A program made the position numbers and the translations under genes. Below the pieces are notes generated by a model. That model saw nothing but the letters and a program-made list of their open reading frames with translations, was not told where the DNA came from and searched no databases. This document shows positions 1 to 6,304 of a DNA stretch of 6,623 bases, one piece after another. Each line of letters begins with the position of its first letter. Position 1 is the stretch's first letter. Origin of the DNA: Flavobacterium sp. (GTDB lineage: Bacteria; Bacteroidota; Bacteroidia; Flavobacteriales; Flavobacteriaceae); contig JAIXTU010000267.1 in assembly GCA_027483785.1 (NCBI GenBank), positions 1 to 6,623 of the forward strand, in the 5' to 3' direction.

Positions 1-1173
1 AACGACGCTGTTCTTCAATTAGATAACATTGGTCTCGTAATTATCGATGAAGCGCATTATAACTCGTTTCGCAAATTGTTGAGTTCTTTTCCACAATCGT
101 TTATTCTCGGTGTTACGGCAACTCCTTTGAGTTCGAACATCAAGTTACCTATGAATCAGAACTACGACGAACTTATCGTAGGCGATACCATTGCGAATTT
201 AATAGATAAAGGCTATCTGGCGAAAGCAGTAACATACTCGTACGATGTTGGTCTGACGAGTTTGAAAGTGGGTATTAATGGCGATTATACCGTAAAATCG
301 AGCGATGATCTCTACACGAATCTAGCCATGCAAGAAAAGTTATTGCATGCTTATATGGAGAAATCTTTAGGAAAAAAAACGCTCATTTTTAACAACGGTA
401 TTAGTACGTCGTTGTATGTATTAGAAACGTTTAAGAATGCAAAATTACCCATTAAACACCTTGATAATACAACAAATACAGCAGATCGGAAAGCAATTTT
501 AAAGTGGTTTAAAAATACACGAGATGCTATTTTAACTTCAGTTGGAATTTTAACTACAGGTTTCGACGAGCCAACGGTTGAAACGGTGATTTTAAATCGA
601 GCGACAAAATCATTAACGCTTTATTTTCAAATGATTGGACGCGGATCGCGACGTTTGCCCGGGAAAGATTCGTTTACGGTTATCGATCTGGGAAATAATG
701 CAGCACGATTCGGACTCTGGAGCGCACCAGTAAACTGGCAACACATTTTTAAATCGCCCGAATACTATTTGGAAAATTTACGAGAAGACGCTGAAATTGA
801 GTCGAATTTTGTTTACGAAATGCCTCCAGAAGTAGCGAAACATTTTTCAAAGTCGAAAATTGAACCTTTTGATATAGAAAAAGAGTTTGCTGAAACGGTA
901 CGATTTAATCGGAAAGCAAAAACAGTTCTTGATTTGTCGATGGCGCAGCACTCTAAGATGTGTGTTGAAAATGCCGATACAGCTTACGAAGCCAAAAAGC
1001 TGTCGAAATTGCTGCACGAAGAAATTGGTTATCGCGTAAAGAAGTACACGATGTGCTTGAGCAATGTCAGTAAGAATTATCGCGAATGGCTCACAGAGAA
1101 TTATAAAGAAAAGCTTGAATTAGAGATAAGTAAATTATTTAGGTTGAAGATTTTAGAATCTATCGATGATTGA
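1..1173 (+). CDS. DEAD/DEAH-box superfamily 2 helicase, C-terminal part (5' end outside window)
   Basis: The reading frame is open from the first base, so the gene starts upstream; 390 codons are visible. Codons 16-19 (nt 46-57) spell the Walker B DEAH box in the context VIIDEAH. Motif III (TAT) follows at nt 115-123 within GVTATP. The second RecA-like domain carries motif V at about nt 538-573 (GILTTGFDEP) and motif VI at nt 628-654 (QMIGRGSRR, with the arginine finger region). This is the layout of SSL2/COG1061-type ATP-dependent nucleic-acid helicases, which translocate on DNA or RNA. The Walker A motif is not in the window. About 170 residues follow motif VI; this tail is charged, partly helical in character and has no domain I can name. 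The specific role (repair, restriction-like defence or housekeeping) cannot be told. The gene is separated by 113 bases from the next one and need not share its function. Confidence 0.9.
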   Translation, partial: NDAVLQLDNIGLVIIDEAHYNSFRKLLSSFPQSFILGVTATPLSSNIKLPMNQNYDELIVGDTIANLIDKGYLAKAVTYSYDVGLTSLKVGINGDYTVKSSDDLYTNLAMQEKLLHAYMEKSLGKKTLIFNNGISTSLYVLETFKNAKLPIKHLDNTTNTADRKAILKWFKNTRDAILTSVGILTTGFDEPTVETVILNRATKSLTLYFQMIGRGSRRLPGKDSFTVIDLGNNAARFGLWSAPVNWQHIFKSPEYYLENLREDAEIESNFVYEMPPEVAKHFSKSKIEPFDIEKEFAETVRFNRKAKTVLDLSMAQHSKMCVENADTAYEAKKLSKLLHEEIGYRVKKYTMCLSNVSKNYREWLTENYKEKLELEISKLFRLKILESIDD

Positions 1174-1286
1174 TTTTATTATATATAAAATTGAACTATA
1201 ATTTATATTATGTAAAATAGAAAAATTCTAAAGAAAGCCTTCAAATACTAATATTCAGATCTTTTTCGCTTATATTTACGGGTGTT
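1174..1286. other. AT-rich intergenic gap with weak inverted repeats
   Basis: This 113-base stretch separates the helicase stop from the next start and holds no gene. Two small inverted repeats are visible. One is an all-AT imperfect pair, ATATAAAATT at 1183-1192 against AATTTATAT at 1200-1208. The other is a perfect five-base pair, TAGAA at 1218-1222 and TTCTA at 1226-1230 around AAA. Neither has a GC-rich stem or a T-tract, so I do not call a Rho-independent terminator. They could be weak 3'-end structures for the helicase transcript or simply a result of AT-rich composition. Confidence 0.3.
1271..1278 (+). promoter_or_regulatory. possible Bacteroidota -7 element (TATATTTA)
   Basis: TATATTTA matches seven of the eight positions of the known Bacteroidota -7 consensus TAnnTTTG, counting the two free ones; the final G is A. 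I find no TTG at the expected -33 spacing near 1249-1251, so the call is weak. If it is real, transcription would begin only a few bases before the ATG at 1287, giving an almost leaderless mRNA for the CNBD/CBS/DUF294 gene and the exonuclease-like gene behind it. Confidence 0.3.
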
Positions 1287-3206
1287 ATGAAAAGTACTTT
1301 AGCCGAAAGATTAGCAACATTTCTTGCCGCCTATCAACCCTTCAACGAAATTCCGTTCGAAGAATTGGTTCCCGTGGCCGCAACCTTGCAAATTCGTACG
1401 CTAGAAAAAAATCAGATTTTGTTTAAAGTCGACGATCCGCTGCATCCGTTCTTTTACATCGTTGCCAGCGGCGCTATAAATCTTTCAGTTGTTGCCGACG
1501 CTGAAGAAACGCTTCTAAATCGCTGCGAAACTGGAGAAATTCTGGGCTTACGGCCATTTTTTGCGAAAAACAATTATATGATGACGGCCAAAGCCCGTGA
1601 AGAAAGCATTGTTTACGGCATTCCGATCGACACTTTCCGACCATTATTGCTCACCAACAGTAAAGTGCTCGACTTCTTACTCCAAAGTTTTGCTTCTACC
1701 GCTCCGCGCAATTCCCTCAGCACTATGGGTAAAAGCGGACTCGTTAACGACACCGTTCGTGGTCCGGAAGGTTCTACGGAATTGCAGTATTTCCAATCAC
1801 TTTCGTACGACAAAAAACCGCTGTTCGTCCAAGCTTCGGATTCCGTACAACTTGTCGCACAGCAAATGACTGACAATCTGAAACAAAGCGCTGTTATTTT
1901 ACATAATAATATGCTTTTAGGTGTAGTTACTGAACACGATTTAAGTTCGAAAATTGCTACTGGACGCTTGCCGCTAACAGCTGCTTGTCAGTTAATTGCA
2001 TCAAAAAATTACGTTTTTGTTCCTGAAAATATGTCGCTTGCCGAAGCACAATTGTCTATCATTCGCCATAATGCACCACTCCTATTAGTTTCAGCCGATG
2101 GTACGGAAACGACTGCAATTACAGGGGTAATTCATCTTTCAGATCTGATTTCCGCGCAAGCGAATAACCCGGGATTACTAATTAAAGAGATCAAAAAAGC
2201 GCTGAACGTTTCAGAATTGAAAGATTTACGTGAAAAAATGACTGATTTCATTCAATTAGCAATTGAGAAAAAGGTTCCACTTTCGCACGTTTGCGCTATT
2301 ACAGGCGAGGTAAATATGGCATTAATTAAGCGTTGTATCGATCTTGCTGTTTTAGATTACGGCTCCCCTCCTTGCCGCTTCGCGTTTTTATCTATGGGAA
2401 GTCAAGGACGAAAAGAACAGCTATTGAAAACCGACCAAGATCATTTTTTGGTTTATGAAGATGTGGCAATAGATCGGGTTACTGCCGTGCGTGAGTACTT
2501 TTTACGTCTGTCAAAACGAACCACTCAGTTTCTTTCAGATATCGGCTACAGCGAATGTCCGAATAAGCACATGGCCAACAATTTGAATTGGTGTAAATCG
2601 TTTTCCGATTGGATACAGCAATACAGCGACTGGACTTCGAAGCCTGGTTTAAAAAATCAGGAGAATCCAGGAATTTTCTTTGATTTTGAAATTGCTGCCG
2701 GAGAAGCAAAAATTGAAGAAAGCTTGTGGGAACACGTTATGTCGGTTGTTCCGAAAAACAAAAAATTCTTGGCTTATTTGGCTAACGAAGCGATAAAACG
2801 TCCGCCTGCACTGGGATTTTTCTCTAAATTTAATTTAGAAGAAGACGGCGAATACAAAGATTTATTTGATATCAAAAACAGAGCGATTCTCACTTACGTG
2901 GAAATTGCACGAGTTATCGCTTTAAGTCGCGAAATCAAAGGAAGTACCAATACGTACAGTCGTTTTAAACAATTGGCAATGCTTGAGCCGAAGCATGCCG
3001 ACGTATATCAAGTGGCATCGGAAGCATTTTTGATGCTGTTGAAAATTAGAACCAACGAAGGCTATAAATCGGGTTCCGACGCCGCATACATTGCCACCGA
3101 TGAGCTTTCTAAAACGGATCGCGAACGGCTGAAAAGTGCCATTCTTCCTTTGAAAGAACTAGAAGAAATCGTAAAAAGTAAGTTTCAACTGACCTTTTTC
3201 TCGTAA
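1287..3206 (+). CDS. CNBD-CBS-CBS-DUF294 nucleotidyltransferase-like signalling protein
   Basis: The 639-residue protein has no signal peptide or membrane segment and is presumably cytoplasmic. Residues ~15-125 resemble a cyclic-nucleotide-binding domain (CAP effector fold). Residues ~176-228 and ~240-292 form a pair of CBS motifs (GVVTEHDLSS and GVIHLSDLIS are their typical ends), which usually bind adenine nucleotides. Residues ~330-480 are the DUF294 nucleotidyltransferase-like domain with GSQGRKEQLLKTDQD at 371-385: the GS motif plus carboxylates D383 and D385. A possible third acidic residue lies in FFDFE at 464-468. The C-terminal ~150 residues match the DUF294 C-terminal helical region. 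The phosphate-binding cassette of the CNBD looks atypical: after GE (83-84) the usual Arg is missing (MMTAKA, 98-103), so cAMP binding is doubtful. The family resembles the GlnD/GlnE transferase fold, but its substrate is not established. The exonuclease-like gene starts two bases after the stop, so the two are probably cotranslated. Confidence 0.9.
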   Translation: MKSTLAERLATFLAAYQPFNEIPFEELVPVAATLQIRTLEKNQILFKVDDPLHPFFYIVASGAINLSVVADAEETLLNRCETGEILGLRPFFAKNNYMMTAKAREESIVYGIPIDTFRPLLLTNSKVLDFLLQSFASTAPRNSLSTMGKSGLVNDTVRGPEGSTELQYFQSLSYDKKPLFVQASDSVQLVAQQMTDNLKQSAVILHNNMLLGVVTEHDLSSKIATGRLPLTAACQLIASKNYVFVPENMSLAEAQLSIIRHNAPLLLVSADGTETTAITGVIHLSDLISAQANNPGLLIKEIKKALNVSELKDLREKMTDFIQLAIEKKVPLSHVCAITGEVNMALIKRCIDLAVLDYGSPPCRFAFLSMGSQGRKEQLLKTDQDHFLVYEDVAIDRVTAVREYFLRLSKRTTQFLSDIGYSECPNKHMANNLNWCKSFSDWIQQYSDWTSKPGLKNQENPGIFFDFEIAAGEAKIEESLWEHVMSVVPKNKKFLAYLANEAIKRPPALGFFSKFNLEEDGEYKDLFDIKNRAILTYVEIARVIALSREIKGSTNTYSRFKQLAMLEPKHADVYQVASEAFLMLLKIRTNEGYKSGSDAAYIATDELSKTDRERLKSAILPLKELEEIVKSKFQLTFFS

Positions 3207-3208
3207 TT

Positions 3209-3805
3209 ATGCTCGACTGGATTAAAATAGCAAACAAAAATTATCCCGACTTCTGGAAAGTCTACCTTTCGCGTATCGAACAAAAACCGGAACGTGCAGT
3301 TGCTTTACGACTACAAACTACGGGAAACGATCCGCATAAAGATGTCATTTTAGCGATAAGTGCAGTAGGTATGCAACAGAATCACATAAATGCCGGCGAT
3401 GTTTTTGAAGTTGTTCTCTTGCAATACGTTTTTAACCACGACAACGGCTTGTCGAACGAGTTTATCATTGAAAGTAAAGTCGAGAAAATGCTTGAGCCGC
3501 AAGCCATCGAACAGTTTATTAATTATCTCGGAAATGCGGTTATTGTTGGACATCAGGTGAATTTTGACATCGAAATCATTAACACAGTTCTTGAAAAACT
3601 AAACTGCGGACGCTTGCGTAATGAAGCGCTCGACGTAGATATCATGTACAAAAAGTTCAAGGAAATTTCATCAGATAAGACCTTTGCCATCGAGGAAATC
3701 GAAAAGCAATTAAAACTTCCTGAATCGGATAAAGAATCGACTACCGACAAAGCTTTTGCCTTGGCGCTGATTTACCAGAAACTCAAGCATAAACTAAAGT
3801 TGTAG
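3209..3805 (+). CDS. DEDDh exonuclease-fold protein (DnaQ/Pol III epsilon-like), probably catalytically impaired
   Basis: At 198 residues it has the length of a stand-alone DnaQ-type 3'-5' exonuclease domain. The Exo I region is at 31-42 (VALRLQTTGNDP), Exo II at 114-120 (GHQVNFD, ending in D120), and Exo III at 175-185, with D180. A working DEDDh enzyme has D-x-E in Exo I and a His five residues before the last Asp. Here those positions read R34, Q36 and K175, so only two of the four metal-binding acidic residues and no general-base His are left. The reading frame is otherwise intact and the fold motifs are kept, which argues for a structural or binding role rather than decay. The ATG lies two bases after the upstream stop. 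Pairing of DUF294/CBS proteins with a DnaQ-like exonuclease is a recurrent arrangement in bacteria (from memory). Fold assignment is secure; loss of activity is inferred. Confidence 0.85.
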   Translation: MLDWIKIANKNYPDFWKVYLSRIEQKPERAVALRLQTTGNDPHKDVILAISAVGMQQNHINAGDVFEVVLLQYVFNHDNGLSNEFIIESKVEKMLEPQAIEQFINYLGNAVIVGHQVNFDIEIINTVLEKLNCGRLRNEALDVDIMYKKFKEISSDKTFAIEEIEKQLKLPESDKESTTDKAFALALIYQKLKHKLKL

Positions 3806-4340
3806 AATCAAGGTTTGCGATATCTGTTTTGAAAAGAGCATACGCCGTAAATGCTCCATGCGAACTTTTTGATACCGGAATGAGGCGATGATTGTTTTTT
3901 GTTTGAAGAAACGGTAGTCCATTCGTATCTTTTTTAAAATCAAACAGATAAAGTAATTCTAGTAAATCGTCGAGGACGTGTATGTCTTTCAGACGTTCCG
4001 GTGTACTGGTGCAAATCGAATGAATTTTTGAACCATCTATTGCTGTTTGTACGAAAAATTGCTTCCCGCGAAAACAAATCGTTTCAGACAAAATTCCGGC
4101 CGGATCAATTTGGTTTTCAATTTGATGTGGACAAATACTATGGATATAATTGTTACGCTGAAAAGCTTTGTAGCAAGCCTCTTTTCTGGTCCATATCAAC
4201 CAAAATGCTTGCCACGGATTTTCGGCTTGTCGAATGTAGCGCTGCTCGGCCAACGTACAAATTTTATCCAAGCGCCGTTGTTGAAGGACGATACTTTCGC
4301 TTCGCACGACTTGCAAATCAATGATATCATTTCCAATCAT
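3783..4340 (-). CDS. 4'-phosphopantetheinyl transferase superfamily protein
   Basis: The product should move the 4'-phosphopantetheine arm of coenzyme A onto the conserved Ser of a carrier protein, turning apo-ACP into holo-ACP in the cytoplasm. Visible signatures are GNDIIDL at residues 3-9, with Mg-binding-type acidic residues D5 and D8, and WTRKEACYK at 50-58, the W-x-x-KEA motif with E54 and K58. A C-terminal NGLPFL...PVSKSSHGAFTAYA segment (about 140-168) matches the conserved end of such enzymes. At 185 residues it is longer than AcpS (~120) and a little shorter than Sfp (~225). The ATG overlaps the ACP stop by four bases (ATGA), so the two are translationally coupled and this ACP is the obvious substrate. 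It is the last gene of the operon, and its 3' end overlaps the 3' end of the convergent exonuclease-like gene by 23 bases. Confidence 0.9.
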   Translation of the reverse strand: MIGNDIIDLQVVRSESIVLQQRRLDKICTLAEQRYIRQAENPWQAFWLIWTRKEACYKAFQRNNYIHSICPHQIENQIDPAGILSETICFRGKQFFVQTAIDGSKIHSICTSTPERLKDIHVLDDLLELLYLFDFKKDTNGLPFLQTKNNHRLIPVSKSSHGAFTAYALFKTDIANLDSTTLVYA

Positions 4341-4591
4341 TTACGAAAAATTGCGTCTTCAATTACAGCGATGGTATTTGCGACATTCGTCATTTTTTCC
4401 ATTGCCGAATTATCGATTGTAATGCCAAAAGCATCTTCCACATCCAAAACCACATCTACTAAAGTAGCCGAATCAATTTTTAAATCTTTTATAAAGTCGG
4501 TTTCCATCGAAACGTGCTCCATTGCAGCACTTTCTTGTGAATACGGTCGAACAATTTCGATGAGTTTTGCTAAAATTTCAGTTTGCGTCAT
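4337..4591 (-). CDS. acyl carrier protein (pathway-dedicated)
   Basis: This is an 84-residue acidic four-helix carrier protein. The phosphopantetheine site is S41, in DLKIDSATLVDVVLDVE (36-52), which matches the DSxxxVE-type helix II motif of ACPs with Asp in place of the more usual Glu after the Val. The ...ETDFIKDL... lead-in and a helix III-IV region (AMEKMTNVANTIAVIEDAI, 63-81) are also typical. The context of KAS, dehydratase and PPTase genes suggests that it carries the growing acyl or polyketide chain of this operon rather than serving general fatty-acid synthesis; that role is inferred. The start is one base after the stop of the KAS gene. Its stop overlaps the PPTase start. Confidence 0.95.
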   Translation of the reverse strand: MTQTEILAKLIEIVRPYSQESAAMEHVSMETDFIKDLKIDSATLVDVVLDVEDAFGITIDNSAMEKMTNVANTIAVIEDAIFRK

Positions 4592-4592
4592 T

Positions 4593-5858
4593 TTAATATT
4601 TTTTAAGAATCAAACAAGCATTTACATCCCCAAAACCAAAACTTGCCTTTGCAATAACATCTAATTTGTGCAGCTTTTTGTCAGGATGAATGCATTCCAA
4701 TGCAATTCGATTGCTAATTTCGGGATGAATATCTTCTGAATTTACGTTTGGATGTAAAAATTGCTCTTTCAATTGCAACACAGCTGCCACCGTTTCTATA
4801 GCACCACTTGCTGCTAATGTGTGTCCGATCAGTCCTTTAGTAGCTTGAATTTGTGGAAATTCTATTCCAGACTTTTCTAAAGCCTGCGACCAGTTTTCAA
4901 TTTCGGTACTGTCTTTTACGGTTGCTGTTAGATGTCCGTTTATCAAGTCAATTTCAGATGCTGAAACTCTGGCGTGAATTAGCGCTTGCTGAATGCATCG
5001 AATCACAGCAACCGAATTTGGCGCGGTCATGCTCCCGCCGTTTCGCTGACCGCCACTGTTTACGTGCCCGCCTAAAATCTCACCATAAATCCGTGCGTTT
5101 CTTTCCAAAGCCATTTCTAAGGCTTCTAAAACCAAAGCGCCTGCTCCCGCAGCTGGAACAAAACCCGAAGCTGTAGCCGAAAGCGGTCGCGAACCTTTCT
5201 TTGGCTGTTCGTTGTGTTTAAATGTACAGACACGCATCGCATCAAAGCCTCCCCAAATGTACGGGCCGCTGTCACTGCTGCTTCCTGCCAAAATACGATC
5301 GGCTTTTCCTGTGGCAATCCGTTCCGCGGCAGCGAGAATACTTTCAGTTCCCGTAGCACACGCACTTGAATTCGAAGTATTGCAATTTCCCAAGCCAAGC
5401 TTCCCTCCTACGTACGCACTTACGGCGCTGCTCATTGTTTGTATAACTGCCGAACTTCCTAATCTGCGCGTTTGAAGCGAATCGATTTGAAGAATGCTTT
5501 CGCGGAATTTACCAACACCCAAACTTCCGTTTCCAAAAATAATTCCGCTTTCCCAACGCGGCTGCGCTGTTTCTAATGATAAACCCGCATCTTTCCAAGC
5601 TTCTAACGATGCTAAAACGCCGTAAACAAAGCCCGTAGACTGAAGATTTCTTCGTTCAACTTCAGAAAAAACAGATTCGAGTAATGCTGTTTCGATTTTT
5701 GGCGTACCTGAAATGCGACATGAAAACTGTAAAGCTTCCAGCTCCGGATCGAACGAAATTCCCGAGACACCCGTTCGCAAGGCGTCGCTAAAGTTCTGTA
5801 TTCCAACAGCATTTGGTGCAACAACACCTAATCCGGTTATGACTACTCGCCTATTCAT
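4593..5858 (-). CDS. beta-ketoacyl-ACP synthase, FabF/KAS II-like
   Basis: The 421-residue thiolase-fold enzyme catalyses decarboxylative Claisen condensation of an acyl chain with a malonyl-ACP unit. MNRRVVITGLGVVAPN is the standard KAS N-terminus. The nucleophile is C167, in NTSNSSACATGTES (161-173 region). The two His are H309 (INGHLTAT) and H346 (GLIGHTLAASGAIE), with K341 just before the second. SFGFGDVNACLIL near the C-terminus is the usual FGFGGxN loop, with D in place of the second G. All catalytic residues are present, so it is a condensing enzyme and not a chain-length factor. The common N-x-HGT-x-T loop reads NGHLTAT, a substitution I associate with pathway-specific Bacteroidota members. 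It starts inside the end of the dehydratase gene (8-base overlap) and stops one base before the ACP. Native chain length and substrate cannot be read from the sequence. Confidence 0.95.
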   Translation of the reverse strand: MNRRVVITGLGVVAPNAVGIQNFSDALRTGVSGISFDPELEALQFSCRISGTPKIETALLESVFSEVERRNLQSTGFVYGVLASLEAWKDAGLSLETAQPRWESGIIFGNGSLGVGKFRESILQIDSLQTRRLGSSAVIQTMSSAVSAYVGGKLGLGNCNTSNSSACATGTESILAAAERIATGKADRILAGSSSDSGPYIWGGFDAMRVCTFKHNEQPKKGSRPLSATASGFVPAAGAGALVLEALEMALERNARIYGEILGGHVNSGGQRNGGSMTAPNSVAVIRCIQQALIHARVSASEIDLINGHLTATVKDSTEIENWSQALEKSGIEFPQIQATKGLIGHTLAASGAIETVAAVLQLKEQFLHPNVNSEDIHPEISNRIALECIHPDKKLHKLDVIAKASFGFGDVNACLILKKY

Positions 5859-6303
5859 GCGGATTAAAATCGGTTAACATACCAGAAATACTACCTTTCG
5901 CTAAAACATCGCCACTTTCATTGAACAAAGAAACATCGCACTTTAATTTTTCAAATCTAAAATATACTTTCTTTGATTTTACTGTGAGTTTATCTCCTGG
6001 GAAACTGGGTTTTAAGAAGTTAATTTCAGTTGAAGTAAGTACGCATATCTTATTATTATACAATGAATTATGATTAATAAAAATCCCTAAACAAACGACT
6101 CCGATTTGTGCCATAATTTCAGTATGAATGACTCCGGGCGTTATCGGAAAATCTTTAAAATGTCCTTGATAGAAATAGGCATCTTCAGGCAATCGGTAAT
6201 TTCCGGTGATTTCATTTTCGGTTACAGAGGTTATTTCATCAACAAACAAAAACGGTTGTCGGTACGGTAGCTGGGCAAGAATATAGGTGTTTGCATTCAA
6301 CAT
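5851..6303 (-). CDS. FabZ-like hotdog 3-hydroxyacyl-ACP dehydratase
   Basis: The 150-residue single hotdog domain is the normal length for FabZ. LPYRQPFLFVDEI (12-24) matches the FabZ N-terminal LPHRYPFLLVD signature. FYQGHFKDFPITPGVIHTEIMAQ (44-66) carries the catalytic pair H48 and E62, spaced 14 residues apart as in E. coli FabZ. The expected reaction is removal of water from a 3-hydroxyacyl-ACP to give the trans-2-enoyl-ACP. The GHFPxxPxMPG loop reads GHFKDFPITPG, which may alter substrate fit. Other hotdog roles, such as a thioesterase or a polyketide-tailoring dehydratase, cannot be excluded. No partner ketoreductase is in the window. The start lies one base after the type III PKS stop, and the end overlaps the KAS start by 8 bases, consistent with one operon. 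Confidence 0.88.
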   Translation of the reverse strand: MLNANTYILAQLPYRQPFLFVDEITSVTENEITGNYRLPEDAYFYQGHFKDFPITPGVIHTEIMAQIGVVCLGIFINHNSLYNNKICVLTSTEINFLKPSFPGDKLTVKSKKVYFRFEKLKCDVSLFNESGDVLAKGSISGMLTDFNPHE

Positions 6304-6304
6304 T

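Noticed and set aside
76..1173. Helicase start at the TTG codon at position 76
   Set aside because: The frame is open through position 1, and the upstream codons encode the essential DEAH box, so the gene begins outside the window.
1183..1208. Terminator hairpin downstream of the helicase gene
   Set aside because: The arms are all A/T, imperfectly matched and not followed by a T-tract, so a Rho-independent terminator is not supported.
1613..1876. 87-codon minus-strand open frame
   Set aside because: Antisense to the CNBD/CBS region of the DUF294 gene, with low-complexity composition and no domain.
4001..4324. 107-codon plus-strand open frame
   Set aside because: Antisense shadow inside the PPTase gene, with no family signature.
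4047..4664. 205-codon plus-strand open frame
   Set aside because: It lies antisense to the PPTase and ACP genes, both of which have clear family motifs; its translation shows no recognisable domain. It is a shadow of the coding strand.
5126..5398. 90-codon minus-strand open frame in another phase
   Set aside because: Fully inside the beta-ketoacyl synthase gene, whose catalytic motifs are in the main frame.
4593..5858. Chain-length factor (KAS-beta) of a type II PKS
   Set aside because: The nucleophilic Cys (C167) and both His residues are present, whereas chain-length factors lack the Cys; no paired KAS gene is next to it in the window.
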